This document shows, one piece after another, positions 52,361-62,951 of a DNA stretch of 64,000 nucleotides. The notes below the pieces were generated by a model. It searched no databases. It was not told the DNA's origin and saw nothing but the letters and a program-made list of their open reading frames with translations. Each line of letters begins with the position of its first letter. Position 1 is the stretch's first letter. The stretch is from assembly GCF_014204985.1 (NCBI RefSeq), contig NZ_JACHMP010000001.1:1054001-1118000 (forward strand), written 5' to 3'. Origin of the DNA: Streptosporangium becharense (GTDB taxonomy: Bacteria; Actinomycetota; Actinomycetes; Streptosporangiales; Streptosporangiaceae). A program made the position numbers and the translations under genes.

Positions 52361-53206
52361 TCAGATGCGGCAGGCGAAGATCTCGGTCACCAGGATGGCC
52401 CTGGCGCCGAGCTCCCAGAGCTGGTCCATGACCTGCTGGTGGCCCTTGCGCCGGACCATGGCGCGCACCGCGACCCAGCCCTCCCGGTGCAGCGGGGAGA
52501 CCGTCGGCCCCTCCATGCCGGGGGTCAGGGCGATGGCCTCCTCGATCCGCTCGGCGCGGATGTCGTAGTCCATCATCACGTAGTCGCGGGCCGTCAGCAC
52601 GCCCTGCAGCCGGCGGACGAGCTGGCGCAGGCCCTGGGTCTCCTCGGCCCCGGCCCCTTTGATCAGCACGGCCTCGGAGTGGGTGATGGGCTCGCCGAAG
52701 ACCTCAAGCCCGATGTTGCGCAGGGTGGTGCCGGTCTCCACGACGTCGGCCACCGCGTCGGCCACGCCCAGCCGGATGGCGGTCTCGACCGCGCCGTCGA
52801 GCTTGATCACCCGGGCGTCCACGCCCTGCTCGGCCAGGTAGGACTCCAGCAGGCCGGCGTATGAGGTGGCGACGCGCCTGCCCTTGAGGTCGGACACGGA
52901 GGTGAACTCACCGGGGTTGGCGGCGAAGCGGAAGGTGGACCTGCCGAAACCGAGCGGGATGATCTCCTCTACCTCCGCGCCGGAGTCGTGGAGCATGTCG
53001 CGGCCGGTGATCCCGGCGTCCAGGGTGCCCTCGCCGACGTAGACGGCGATGTCCTTGGGACGCAGGAAGAACAGCTCGCAGGAGTTCTCCGGGTCGACGA
53101 CCACGAGCTCCTTGCTGTCCTTGCGGGCGCGGTAACCGGCTTCCTTGAGAATCGTCTGGGCCGCCTCGGTGAGGGCGCCCTTGTTGGGTACGGCGAGACG
53201 CAGCAT
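52361..53206 (-). CDS. hisG: ATP phosphoribosyltransferase (long form)
   Basis: A 281-residue enzyme, first step of histidine biosynthesis. It has a periplasmic-binding-like catalytic core with ETGTTLRNIGL (PRPP loop) and a C-terminal ACT-like regulatory domain (about 210-281) for histidine feedback. The start is ATG 53206. It lies 59 bases after hisE on the same strand. Confidence 0.95.
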   Translation of the reverse strand: MLRLAVPNKGALTEAAQTILKEAGYRARKDSKELVVVDPENSCELFFLRPKDIAVYVGEGTLDAGITGRDMLHDSGAEVEEIIPLGFGRSTFRFAANPGEFTSVSDLKGRRVATSYAGLLESYLAEQGVDARVIKLDGAVETAIRLGVADAVADVVETGTTLRNIGLEVFGEPITHSEAVLIKGAGAEETQGLRQLVRRLQGVLTARDYVMMDYDIRAERIEEAIALTPGMEGPTVSPLHREGWVAVRAMVRRKGHQQVMDQLWELGARAILVTEIFACRI

Positions 53207-53265
53207 GACTGGGTTTCCTTACATGGGGACGGGATCCACTGGGGCCGATCGCCGGGCGCACCGGC

Positions 53266-53529
53266 TCACAGATGCTTGTAGACCTCGTCCAGCCCGATCC
53301 CCTTGGCGATCATGAGAACCTGCACGTGGTAGAGGAGCTGGGAGATCTCCTCGGCGGCGCGTTCGTTCGACTCGTGCTCGGCCGCCATCCAGCTCTCGGC
53401 GGCCTCTTCCACGACCTTCTTGCCGATGGCATGGACCCCGGCGTCCAGCGCGGCCACGGTGCCCGAGCCCGCGGGCCGGGTGCGTGCCTTTTCGGACAGC
53501 TCGGCGTACAGCTCTTCGAAGGTCTTCAT
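53266..53529 (-). CDS. hisE: Phosphoribosyl-ATP diphosphatase
   Basis: An 87-residue all-alpha MazG-like protein, second step of histidine biosynthesis. The metal-binding motif EEAAES (in [15 protein letters not shown]) and EEISQLLYH are present. Here it is a separate gene, not fused to hisI. First gene of hisE-hisG. Confidence 0.93.
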   Translation of the reverse strand: MKTFEELYAELSEKARTRPAGSGTVAALDAGVHAIGKKVVEEAAESWMAAEHESNERAAEEISQLLYHVQVLMIAKGIGLDEVYKHL

Positions 53530-53854
53530 GATCTCTCTCGGCGTCGTCGGATGTGCCCGTCAAGCCTAACGGGCCGTGCGGCGTGCGCGCGTGCGGGCCC
53601 GCGGGTCGGGGCCGGCCCGGCGCGAACGGATCCGGAACAGGGGGCCGGCGTCGTCGCCCCCGGGCGAGGCGGGCGGCTCGGCCGCGGCCGTGATCTGACC
53701 CAGACTTGGCGTGGCGAAGGTTGCCCCTCCCGAGCCGATTTTCGATAGCCTGTGCGAATAAAGCGAGGGAGTTCACCCGTCATCCGGCGGTCCGGCCGCG
53801 TGACCCCGCTGTTCCGGGCGTGCGCTCCCACGGCGAACCGGAAGGGAGACCGTC
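53530..53854. promoter_or_regulatory. Divergent region between hisE and BNR-repeat gene
   Basis: This 325-base stretch has no supported gene. It must carry the hisE-hisG promoter leftward and the BNR gene promoter rightward. TTGCCC followed by GATAGC after 17 bases (in 53722-53751) is a possible rightward promoter. Confidence 0.4.
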
Positions 53855-54934
53855 ATGCGCGACGCCCTGCTCGCGATCGGCACCCGCAAGGGCTTGTTCC
53901 TGGCCCGCTCCGTGAGGGGCGGCCCGTTCGAGGTGGAACCGGTGCGTTTCTCCACCGTGGGGGTGCCCGCCGTCGCGGTCGACACCCGCGGCCCCGTGCC
54001 CCGCGTCCTCGCCGGGATCGAGTACGGCCACTTCGGCCCGTCCGTCACCTGGTCGGACGACCTCGGCACGACCTGGCAGGAGGCTCCCCGGGCGCCCATC
54101 GCCTTCCCGGAGGAGACCGGCGCGTCGCTCACCCGCGTCTGGCAGCTCCACCCCTCCCCCACCGAGCCGGGCGTGGTCTGGGCCGGGGTCGAGCCGGGAG
54201 CGCTGTTCCGCTCCGAGGACGGGGGTGTCACCTTCTCCCTCGTGGACGGGCTGTGGAGCCATCCGCACCGGTCCCGGTGGCAGCCCGGCGGCGGCGGCCT
54301 GTGCCTGCACACCGTGCTGCCCCACCCGGACGACCCGAAGAGCATCTCGGTCGCCGTCTCCACCGGCGGTTTCTACCGCAGCACCGACGGCGGCCTCTCC
54401 TGGGAGGCCGCGAACCGCGGGATACGTGCCCCGTTCTTCCCCGAGGGATCGCAGTATCCGGAGTTCGGGCAGTGCGTGCACAAGGTCGCCATGCACCCCT
54501 CCCGGCCCGAGCGGCTCTTCCTCCAGCATCACTTCGGCGTCTACCGCAGCGACGACGCCGGCGGGTCCTGGACGTCCATCGGCGCCGGGCTCCCCTCCGA
54601 CTTCGGCTTCCCGGTGACCGTGCACCCCGAACGCCCCGACACGCTGTACGTCTTCCCGCTCGGCGCCGACCAGGACCGCACACCCGTCGGCCACCGCTGC
54701 CGGGTCTACCGCAGCGACGACGCCGGCGGGTCCTGGGAGCCCCTGAGCGCGGGGCTGCCCGAGGAGCCGGTGTACGCCACCGTCCTGCGCGACGCGATGC
54801 ACGCCTCGGCGGCCGGGATCTTCTTCGGCACCCGCGACGGCGAGGTGTACGGCTCCCGGGACGACGGCGACAGCTGGTTCCCCGTCGCCCGGCACCTGCC
54901 GGACGTGCTCACGGTGCGCGGCACCCTACTCTGA
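53855..54934 (+). CDS. BNR/Asp-box beta-propeller protein (sialidase-like fold)
   Basis: A 359-residue protein starting at ATG 53855 behind GGGAGA, no signal peptide. It has repeated Asp-box motifs: SDDLGTTW, SEDGGVTF, STDGGLSW, SDDAGGSW (twice) and SRDDGDSWF, which mark beta-propeller blades. It is a WD40/YVTN/BNR-like protein annotated as exo-alpha-sialidase in many genomes, but no sialidase arginine triad is evident. Function unknown. Ends at a strong hairpin. Confidence 0.8.
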   Translation: MRDALLAIGTRKGLFLARSVRGGPFEVEPVRFSTVGVPAVAVDTRGPVPRVLAGIEYGHFGPSVTWSDDLGTTWQEAPRAPIAFPEETGASLTRVWQLHPSPTEPGVVWAGVEPGALFRSEDGGVTFSLVDGLWSHPHRSRWQPGGGGLCLHTVLPHPDDPKSISVAVSTGGFYRSTDGGLSWEAANRGIRAPFFPEGSQYPEFGQCVHKVAMHPSRPERLFLQHHFGVYRSDDAGGSWTSIGAGLPSDFGFPVTVHPERPDTLYVFPLGADQDRTPVGHRCRVYRSDDAGGSWEPLSAGLPEEPVYATVLRDAMHASAAGIFFGTRDGEVYGSRDDGDSWFPVARHLPDVLTVRGTLL

Positions 54935-54971
54935 GCGGCCCGGAGAAGGCTCCGAAACGCTCGGAAAAAGA

Positions 54972-55006
54972 CGGACGGCGCCCCGCGGTGAGCGGGGCGC
55001 CGTCCG
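54972..55006. terminator. Bidirectional hairpin terminator
   Basis: A perfect 15-bp inverted repeat (54972-54986 and 54992-55006) with a GGTGA loop separates the convergent BNR gene and DEAD-box helicase. Confidence 0.8.
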
Positions 55007-55012
55007 GTGTGC

Positions 55013-56773
55013 TCAGCGGCCGTAGTGGTGACCACCGGAGTGGCCGCGGTAGCCGCCGCCACGCTGGCCGCGGCCGTCGGGGCGGCCCTCGGCGCGGAAC
55101 TCGCCGCCGCGGAAGCCGCCCTGGCGGTCGCCGCGGTAGCCGCCGGCCGGACGGTCGGAACGGTAACCGCCCTCACGGTCGCCGCGGTAGCCGCCCTCGC
55201 GCTGGTCGGCCCGGAAGGCACCGTTGCCGCGGTCGCCCGCCGGACGGTCGGAGCGGTAGCCGCCGGAGGGGCGGTCGCCGCGGAAGCCGCCCTGGCGGTC
55301 GCCGCGGTAGCCGCCGGCCGGACGGTCGGAGCGGTAGCCGCCGGAGGGGCGGTCGCCGCGGGTGTCGTCGCCGAAGGCGCGCTCACGCGGCTCGCGGGCC
55401 TCGCCGCCGTGCTCGGGACGCTCGCGGAACCGGCGCGGGCCGCGGCCGCCACCGCCGCCGCCGAAGCCCTCGCGGCCGTCACGACGCCGGCGCTGCTTGG
55501 CGACCGGGGCCGCGGGCTCCCAGACCGGGATGGGCTCACCGCTGGGCTGGCGGGCGCCGGCGGTCTCCTCCAGGCGCGGGTGGCCCGGGGTGGCCTTCAG
55601 GCGGAAGGGCTTGATGCCCGCGCGGCGGGTCATCGCGTCGGTGGAGCGGCGCTCGTTGGGGAGCACCAGCGTCATGACGGTGCCCTTCTCCCCGGCGCGG
55701 GCGGTGCGGCCACCGCGGTGCAGGTAGCTCTTGTGGTCCTGGGGCGGGTCGACGTGCAGCACGAGGCTGATGTTGTCGACGTGGATGCCGCGGGCCGCGA
55801 CGTCCGTGCAGACCAGGACGTTGATCTCGCCTTCCTTGAACTCGGCCAGGATGCGGGTGCGCTGGTTCTGGCGCTTGCCGCCGTGCAGGCCGCCGGCCTT
55901 GATGCCGACCTGGGCGAGCTGCTTGCAGAGCCGGTCGACGCCGTGCTGGGTCCGCACGAAGATGATCGTCCGGCCCTCGCGGTTGGCGATCTCGGCGGTC
56001 ACCGGGAACTTGTCGTCGCGGTGCACCTCGAGGAGGTGGTGCTCCATGGTGTCCACCGCGGAGGCGGCCGGGGCCATGGAGTGGGTCACCGGGTCGGTGA
56101 GGAAGCGGCGGACGAGCTTGTCGACGTCGCCGTCGAGGGTGGCGGAGAACAGCAGACGCTGGCTGTCTGCCGGGGTCTGCTGCAGGATGGCGCTGACCAC
56201 CGGGAAGAAGCCGAGGTCGCACATGTGGTCGGCCTCGTCCAGGACGGTCACCCGGACCTCGTCCAGGGTGCACTCACCCTGCTGGATGAGGTCGGTCAGC
56301 CGGCCGGGCGTGGCCACGACGACCTCGACACCGCGGCGCAGCGCCTCGATCTGACGGCCCATGGACATGCCGCCGACGACGGTCTTCATCCGCAGCGACA
56401 GGCCCCTGCCGAGCGGCTCGAGGGCGTCGGTCACCTGCATGGCGAGCTCGCGGGTCGGCACCAGCACGACGGCCAGTGGACGGCCCGGCCGGGCCTTGAC
56501 CCCGGCGACGCGGGCCATCATCGGCAGGCCGAAGGCGAGCGTCTTGCCGGAGCCCGTCTGGCCGCGGCCGAGGACGTCGTGCCCGGAGAGGATGTCGGGG
56601 ATGGTGGCCCGCTGGATGGGGAAGGGGCTGTCGATGCCCTGCCGGGAGAGGCCGGTCACGAGCGGCTTGGGCAGGCCGAGGAGGGTGAACTCCGACAGGC
56701 TCTCGGAGGCCGGGGAGAGGCCGTCACGGGCGTCGGAGATCTCGGTGATTTCGGGCAGGACAGCGTCAAGCAT
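55013..56773 (-). CDS. DEAD-box RNA helicase with repetitive Arg/Gly-rich tail
   Basis: About 586 residues from ATG 56773; a GTG two codons earlier is possible. The helicase core has the Q motif (FTLLGLPKPL...PIQ), motif I GQTGSGKT, PTRELA, motif II DEAD (VLDEADHM), motif III SAT, and motif VI HRGGRTARAG. The last 150 residues repeat GGYRSDRPAGGYRGDRQGGFRGDRP-like units (split here as GGYRSDRP and GGYRGDRQ), an RGG-like RNA-binding tail also prone to phase separation. It likely remodels RNA in cold or ribosome assembly. A long leader precedes it. Confidence 0.93.
   Translation of the reverse strand: MLDAVLPEITEISDARDGLSPASESLSEFTLLGLPKPLVTGLSRQGIDSPFPIQRATIPDILSGHDVLGRGQTGSGKTLAFGLPMMARVAGVKARPGRPLAVVLVPTRELAMQVTDALEPLGRGLSLRMKTVVGGMSMGRQIEALRRGVEVVVATPGRLTDLIQQGECTLDEVRVTVLDEADHMCDLGFFPVVSAILQQTPADSQRLLFSATLDGDVDKLVRRFLTDPVTHSMAPAASAVDTMEHHLLEVHRDDKFPVTAEIANREGRTIIFVRTQHGVDRLCKQLAQVGIKAGGLHGGKRQNQRTRILAEFKEGEINVLVCTDVAARGIHVDNISLVLHVDPPQDHKSYLHRGGRTARAGEKGTVMTLVLPNERRSTDAMTRRAGIKPFRLKATPGHPRLEETAGARQPSGEPIPVWEPAAPVAKQRRRRDGREGFGGGGGGRGPRRFRERPEHGGEAREPRERAFGDDTRGDRPSGGYRSDRPAGGYRGDRQGGFRGDRPSGGYRSDRPAGDRGNGAFRADQREGGYRGDREGGYRSDRPAGGYRGDRQGGFRGGEFRAEGRPDGRGQRGGGYRGHSGGHHYGR
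55030..55375 (-). repeat. Imperfect tandem repeats coding the helicase tail
   Basis: Units of about 24-27 bases encoding GGYRSDRP, GGYRGDRQ and GGFRGDRP recur about a dozen times. Several are near-identical at DNA level over 50 bases or more (around 55124-55165 and 55284-55330), so length variation by recombination is expected. Confidence 0.8.
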
Positions 56774-57136
56774 GGTCACGAAGAGTCGTGCCTTTCGATA
56801 GAAGAGCGGCACGTCACTCCTGCGAAAGGACGAGCCTGGAACGCACGGCCTGGAGGCCGTGCTCGATCGACGCCCATATGGGGCGGTGGTGCGGTGCAAG
56901 TCGAGGCGCACCGCACGGGGCGGGAGGATCTTACCCGCACGCAGTCAAACCACGATCAAGCATACCCGGCGTTCGCAGTGCCAGGTGAGTCGGGGCGGCC
57001 GACCGGGCCGGCCGCTTGTCCGTCAATGGGAGCCAACACTCCCGGCCGGGCTTTTCTTCCCGGCTCTGGAAATCTTCTCACACAATCCGGTACGGCTCGC
57101 ACCTCCGGGGGTGCGAACCGTACCGGGAAAGAGCTC
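56774..57136. promoter_or_regulatory. Long leader of DEAD-box helicase gene
   Basis: This 363-base stretch has no supported gene. It contains the upstream region of the leftward helicase and, at its right end, the SUF operon terminator. Long untranslated leaders are common for cold-induced helicases; I see no defined riboswitch. Confidence 0.45.
57087..57126 (-). terminator. Terminator of the SUF operon
   Basis: A 17-bp stem with one mismatch (57087-57103 with 57110-57126) and a 6-nt loop lies 10 bases past the sufT stop on the minus strand. Confidence 0.75.
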
Positions 57137-57502
57137 TCAGACGTTGAAACCGAGCATGCGGAGCTGCTCCCGCCCGTCGTCAGTGATCTTGTCCGGGCCC
57201 CACGGCGGCAGCCAGACCCAGTTGATCCTCACCTCGGACACCATGCCCTCCAGGGCGGAGTTGGCCTGGTCCTCGATGACGTCGGTCAGCGGGCAGGCCG
57301 CGCTGGTCAGCGTCATGTCGATGGTGGCGATCGGCGCGACGCCCTCCCCGGCCGGGTCGAGGTTGAGCCCGTAGATCAGGCCCAGGTCCACCACGTTGAT
57401 GCCGAGCTCGGGGTCGACGACGTCCCTGAGGGCCTCCATGACCTCGTCATGGGTCGTCTCACCGTCGTACGCCGTCGTCGGCGTCTCCACAGCCTTGCTC
57501 AT
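57137..57502 (-). CDS. sufT: SufT-like iron-sulfur maturation protein (DUF59/MIP18)
   Basis: A 121-residue protein starting at ATG 57502 behind GAGGAG. It has the DUF59 motif DPELGINVVDLGLIY and TSAACPLTDVI with the conserved Cys. It acts in late iron-sulfur cluster maturation or delivery. It overlaps sufU by 4 bases (ATGA) and is last in the SUF operon. Confidence 0.9.
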   Translation of the reverse strand: MSKAVETPTTAYDGETTHDEVMEALRDVVDPELGINVVDLGLIYGLNLDPAGEGVAPIATIDMTLTSAACPLTDVIEDQANSALEGMVSEVRINWVWLPPWGPDKITDDGREQLRMLGFNV

Positions 57503-57936
57503 GTCGTACTCCTCACGACCGCGTCCTTGTAGGCCATCCAGGCGAGCAGCGCGCACTTCACCCGGGCGGGGAACTTGGCGACCCCGGCGAACGCCACGGC
57601 GTCCCCGAGCACGTCCTCGTCCGGCTCGATCTTGCCCCTGCCCTGCATGAGCCGGGTGAACTCGTCCACGACGCCGAGCGTGTCCGTCACGGTCGAACCG
57701 GTGGCGAGCTCGTACAGCACAGAGGCGGCGGCCTGGCTGATCGAACAGCCCTGCCCGTCGTAGGAGACGTCTTCGACCTTGCCGCCGTCGCCGAGTTTCA
57801 CCCGCATGGTGATCTCGTCGCCGCACGTCGGGTTCACATGGTGGACCTCGGCGTCGTACGGGTCGCGCAGCCCCCGTCCCTGGGGATGCTTGTAGTGTTC
57901 CAGGATCAGCTCCTGGTACATGGACTCGGCGATCAT
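57499..57936 (-). CDS. sufU: SufU zinc-dependent sulfur acceptor / scaffold
   Basis: A 145-residue protein starting at ATG 57936. Three Cys ligands are in NPTCGDE, GQGCSIS and RVKCALL, with Asp at the usual fourth zinc-ligand position. It accepts persulfide from SufS. The 117-base gap from sufS is larger than elsewhere in the operon and is GC-rich. Confidence 0.92.
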   Translation of the reverse strand: MIAESMYQELILEHYKHPQGRGLRDPYDAEVHHVNPTCGDEITMRVKLGDGGKVEDVSYDGQGCSISQAAASVLYELATGSTVTDTLGVVDEFTRLMQGRGKIEPDEDVLGDAVAFAGVAKFPARVKCALLAWMAYKDAVVRSTT

Positions 57937-58053
57937 ATGGTCGCGCTCACCTTCTCGTTCACTGCACCGTACGCCCGTGCGTCACCGGCCGCCGTGCCGG
58001 GGGGCGTCCCGCCGGCCCGCTGCCCGCCCACCGGCCCGGCCGCCCGGCCACGG

Positions 58054-59312
58054 CTAGGCGAACACCTTCCGCACGTGGTGGAGGCCGCGGACCAGGGCGT
58101 CGATCTCGGCCGGTGTGTTGTACAGGTAGAAGGACGCCCGCGTGGTGGCGGGAATCCCGAACCTGAGGTGGAGCGGGCGAGCGCAGTGGTGTCCCACCCG
58201 CACGGCCACTCCGAAGCTGTCGTCGAGGATCTGCCCCACGTCGTGCGGGTGAATCCCGTCGAGGGTGAAGGAGACCGTTCCCCCACGGTCGGCCAGGTCC
58301 AGGGGGCCGATCACCTTCAGGCCGGGCACCTCCGCCAGGGCGCCGAGCGCGTGCGCGGTCAGCTCCCGCTCGTGGCGGACGATCTCGGCCATCCCGATGT
58401 CGCCCAGGTAGTCGACGGCGGCGCCGAGGCCGACGGCCTCGACGATCGGCGGGGTGCCGGCCTCGAACTTGTGCGGCGCGGGCGCGTAGGTCGAACGGTC
58501 CATCCAGACCGCCTCGATCATCTCGCCGCCGCCCATGAACGGGGGCATCGCCTCCAGCAGCTCGGCGCGGCCCCACAGCACGCCGATCCCGGAGGGGCCG
58601 ACGACCTTGTGGCCGGTGAAGGCCAGGAAGTCGACGCCCAGCGCGGCCACGTCGACCTGCTGGTGGGGCACCGACTGGGAGGCGTCGAGCATCATCAGCG
58701 CGCCGACCTCGCGGACCCTGGCCAGCACTGGGGCGACCGGGTTGACCGTGCCCAGCACGTTCGACTGGTGGGCGATGGAGACGATCCTGGTGCGCTCGGT
58801 GACGAGCTCGTCGAGGTTCGACAGGTCGAGGCGGCCCTCGTCGGTGACGGAGAACCACCGCAGCGTGGCGCCCGTGCGCTGCGCGAGCATCTGCCACGGC
58901 ACGATGTTGGAGTGGTGCTCCATCTCCGAGATGACGATCTCGTCGCCGGGGCCCATCCGGAAGCGGGGGTCGTCGCAGGCGCGGTTACCGAAGGAGTACG
59001 CCACCAGGTTGAGCGCCTCGGAGGCGTTCTTGGTGAACACCACCTCGCCCGGGGAGGGAGCGCCGACGAAGGCGGCGATCTTCTCCCGGGCGGTCTCGTA
59101 CGCCTCCGTCGACTCGGCGCCCAGCGCGTGCATGGCGCGGCCGACGTTGGCGTAGTGCATCGCCAGGTGCTCGCGCATGGCCTCGACGACCTGGGTGGGC
59201 TTCTGCGCGGAGTTCCCCGAGTCGAGGTAGATCAGCGGCCTGCCGCCGGGCAGCTCGCGGGAGAGGACCGGGAAGTCCTTCCTGATCCTCTCCACGTCAA
59301 AGCCGTTCGTCA

Positions 59313-59313
<1 letters not shown>
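58054..59313 (-). CDS. sufS: Cysteine desulfurase SufS
   Basis: A 419-residue PLP enzyme of the group II class. The PLP lysine is in AFTGHKVVGPSG (about 233), and the catalytic Cys in VGHHCARPLH (about 375). It removes sulfur from cysteine to form a persulfide for SufU. It overlaps the sufC stop by one base. Confidence 0.95.
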
Positions 59314-60086
<773 letters not shown>

Positions 60087-60088
60087 TG

Positions 60089-60406
60089 TTATGACTCCTT
60101 CGAGAGCGAGACGAGGACGTCATCGCCGTCGATCTTGACACGGTAGACGGGGACGGGCTTGGTGGCGGGCGGACCGGTGGGCTTGCCCGAGCGCAGGTCG
60201 AAGCACGAGCCGTGCAGCCAGCACTCCAGGGCGCCGTCGTAGACCTCGCCCTCGCTGAGCTTCACCTCCGCGTGGGAGCACACGTCGTGCAGCGCGTAGA
60301 CCTCCTCGCCCCGGCGGACCAGGGCGACGGGGGTCTCACCCACCTCAAGGCCGATCACACCCTCGTCGGGGATGTCGGCGACCTTGCAGACCTTCTCGAA
60401 CGTCAC
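60089..60406 (-). CDS. Rieske-type ferredoxin (non-heme iron oxygenase ferredoxin subunit-like)
   Basis: A 105-residue protein starting at GTG 60406, overlapping the sufD stop (GTGA). The Rieske motifs are CSHAEV (C-x-H) and CWLHGS (C-x2-H), binding a [2Fe-2S] cluster. A Rieske protein between sufD and sufC is typical of actinobacterial SUF operons; it may supply electrons. Confidence 0.92.
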   Translation of the reverse strand: MTFEKVCKVADIPDEGVIGLEVGETPVALVRRGEEVYALHDVCSHAEVKLSEGEVYDGALECWLHGSCFDLRSGKPTGPPATKPVPVYRVKIDGDDVLVSLSKES

Positions 60407-61539
60407 TTCTCCAGCTCCGCCTCGACCTTGGCGAGCACGCGCTCGCGGAGCTCGGGGATCTCGATCTTCTCCAGCAACTGGGCGAAGAAGCCGTGGATGA
60501 CCAGGCGGCGCGCGTCGTCGAAGGGGATCCCGCGGGCCTGGAGGTAGAAGATGTGCTCGTCGTCGAGGCGGCCGGAGGCGCTGGCGTGACCGGCGCCGGC
60601 GACCTCGCCGGTGAGGATCTCCAGGTTGGGCACCGAGTCGGCGCGGGCGCCGTCGGTGAGCAGGAGGTTGCGGTTGAGCTCGTAGGTGTCGGTGCCCTCG
60701 GCCTCGACCCGGATGATCACGTCGCCGATCCAGACCGCGTGGGCGTCCTGGCCCTGCAACGCACCCTTGTAGACGACGTTGCTCTTGCAGTCGGGCTGCG
60801 AGTGGTCGACCAGGATGCGGTGCTCCAGGTGCTGGCCGGCGTCGACGAAGTACAGGCCGGTCAGGTCGGCGTCGCCGCCGGGGCCGGTGTAGGAGACCGA
60901 CGGCGACAGGCGCACCAGGTCGCCGCCGAGGGTGACGACGAAGCTGCGGAAGACCGCGTCCTTGCCGAGCAGCGCGTGGTGGTGGGAGACGTGCACGGCG
61001 TCGTCGGCCCAGTCTTGCAGGCTGACGACCCGGAGCCTGGCGCCCTCGCCGACGACGAACTCGACGTTGTCGGCGTAGACCGCGCTGCCCCGGTGGTCGA
61101 GGACGACCACGGCCTCGGCCATCGGCTCCATCCGCACGACCGTGTGGCCGTAGGCGGCGCCCTGGCCGGAGCCGGTGACGGTGATGGTGATCGGCTCCGT
61201 GACGACCGCCTCGCGGGCGACCGTGACGACGGTGGCCTTCTCGAAGGAGGCGTACGCCCGGGCGCTGACCCGGTCGGCGGGCACGTAGGCCCCGCCGACC
61301 CGCTCGTCCTCGCGGCCGGCGGTCTCCACGGTGACGCCGGGGCCGGCGTCGACCTGGACGACGACGTTCGCCGCGGCCGGGGCCGCGTCGTGCAGGCCCT
61401 TCAGACGTGACAGCGGCGTGAAGCGCCACTCCTCCTCGCGGCCGGTCGGGACCGCGAAGTCCGCCACGTCGTACGACGACCTCTCGTGGAGGGTCGACAG
61501 GGGCACCGGGGACACCGGGGACTTCGTGTCGAGGCCCAT
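60403..61539 (-). CDS. sufD: SUF scaffold subunit SufD
   Basis: A 378-residue right-handed beta-helix protein with the C-terminal helical domain and conserved GEVAGAGHASASGRLDDE-like segment (split here as AGHASASG and DDEHIFYLQARG). It partners SufB. It follows sufB by a 1-base overlap (stop/ATG at 61539). Confidence 0.94.
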   Translation of the reverse strand: MGLDTKSPVSPVPLSTLHERSSYDVADFAVPTGREEEWRFTPLSRLKGLHDAAPAAANVVVQVDAGPGVTVETAGREDERVGGAYVPADRVSARAYASFEKATVVTVAREAVVTEPITITVTGSGQGAAYGHTVVRMEPMAEAVVVLDHRGSAVYADNVEFVVGEGARLRVVSLQDWADDAVHVSHHHALLGKDAVFRSFVVTLGGDLVRLSPSVSYTGPGGDADLTGLYFVDAGQHLEHRILVDHSQPDCKSNVVYKGALQGQDAHAVWIGDVIIRVEAEGTDTYELNRNLLLTDGARADSVPNLEILTGEVAGAGHASASGRLDDEHIFYLQARGIPFDDARRLVIHGFFAQLLEKIEIPELRERVLAKVEAELEK

Positions 61540-62951
61540 CAGCCGACGGCTCCTTCCATCTGCAGCTCGATCAGGCGGTTCAGCTCAAGCGCGTACTCCA
61601 TCGGGAGCTCGCGGGCGATCGGCTCGACGAAGCCGCGCACGATCATCGCCATCGCCTCGTCCTCGCCCAGGCCGCGGCTCATCAGGTAGAAGAGCTGGTC
61701 CTCGGAGACCTTCGAGACCGTCGCCTCGTGCCCCATGGAGACGTCGTCCTCGCGGACGTCGACGTAGGGGTAGGTGTCGGAGCGGCTGATCTGGTCGACG
61801 AGCAGCGCGTCGCACTTGACCGTGCTGGCGCTGCCGTGCGCGCCTTCCTCGATCTGCACCAGGCCGCGGTAGGAGGTGCGGCCGCCGCCGCGGGCGACGG
61901 ACTTGGAGATGACGGAGGAGCTGGTGTGCGGCGCGAGGTGCACCATCTTGGAGCCGGCGTCCTGGTGCTGGCCCTCACCGGCGAAGGCGACGCTCAGGGT
62001 CTCGCCCTTGGCGTGCTCACCCATGAGGTAGACGGCCGGGTACTTCATGGTGACCTTGGAACCGATGTTGCCGTCGATCCACTCCATGGTGGCGCCCTCG
62101 TAGGCGACGGCGCGCTTGGTGACCAGGTTGTAGACGTTGTTCGACCAGTTCTGGATGGTCGTGTAACGACAGCGGGCGCCCTTCTTCACGACGATCTCCA
62201 CGACCGCGCTGTGCAGCGAGTCGGAGGAGTAGATCGGCGCGGTGCAGCCCTCGACGTAGTGCACGTAGGAGTTCTCGTCGACGACGATGAGGGTCCGCTC
62301 GAACTGGCCCATGTTCTCGGTGTTGATCCGGAAGTAGGCCTGCAGCGGGATCTCCACGGAGACGTTCGGCGGCACGTAGATGAAGCTGCCGCCGCTCCAC
62401 ACGGCCGTGTTCAGGGCGGCGAACTTGTTGTCGCCGACCGGGATCACGGTCCCGAAGTACTCCTTGAAGATCTCCTCGTGCTCCTTGAGGGCGGTGTCGG
62501 TGTCGACGAAGATGACACCCTTCTCCTCGAGGTCCTCACGGATCTTGTGGTAGACCACCTCGGACTCGTACTGGGCGGCGACACCGGCGATCAGGCGCTG
62601 CTTCTCCGCCTCGGGGATGCCGAGCTTGTCGTAGGTGTTCTTGATGTCCTCGGGCAGTTCGTCCCAGGACGCGGCCTGCTTCTCGGTCGAGCGCACGAAG
62701 TACTTGATGTTGTCGAAGTCGATGCCGCTGAGGTCGGAGCCCCAGGTGGGCAGGGGCTTCTTGTCGAACAGCCGCAGGCCCTTCAGGCGTAGGTCCAGCA
62801 TCCACTCCGGCTCGTTCTTCAGCGCGGAGATATTGCGGACGACCTCCTCGGACAGGCCGCGGCGGGCCGTCGCCCCGGCGGTGTCCGAGTCGGCCCAGCC
62901 GAACTTGTAATTCCCGAGGCCTTCCAGCTCCGGGCGGTCGGTGACAGTCAC
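61539..62951 (-). CDS. sufB: SUF scaffold subunit SufB
   Basis: A 470-residue protein starting at GTG 62951, overlapping the sufR stop (GTGA); AAGGAG lies upstream. It has [39 protein letters not shown] and the conserved Cys in STVKCDALL. It is the main scaffold on which the cluster forms with SufC and SufD. Confidence 0.95.
   Translation of the reverse strand: MTVTDRPELEGLGNYKFGWADSDTAGATARRGLSEEVVRNISALKNEPEWMLDLRLKGLRLFDKKPLPTWGSDLSGIDFDNIKYFVRSTEKQAASWDELPEDIKNTYDKLGIPEAEKQRLIAGVAAQYESEVVYHKIREDLEEKGVIFVDTDTALKEHEEIFKEYFGTVIPVGDNKFAALNTAVWSGGSFIYVPPNVSVEIPLQAYFRINTENMGQFERTLIVVDENSYVHYVEGCTAPIYSSDSLHSAVVEIVVKKGARCRYTTIQNWSNNVYNLVTKRAVAYEGATMEWIDGNIGSKVTMKYPAVYLMGEHAKGETLSVAFAGEGQHQDAGSKMVHLAPHTSSSVISKSVARGGGRTSYRGLVQIEEGAHGSASTVKCDALLVDQISRSDTYPYVDVREDDVSMGHEATVSKVSEDQLFYLMSRGLGEDEAMAMIVRGFVEPIARELPMEYALELNRLIELQMEGAVG

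Noticed and set aside
53526-53831. Minus-strand 101-residue frame upstream of hisE
   Set aside because: Arg/Pro-rich, no ribosome site, overlaps the hisE start region; likely non-coding.
55013-55375. CRISPR-like array because of regular repeats
   Set aside because: The repeats are in frame and encode the helicase tail; spacers are not unique sequences.
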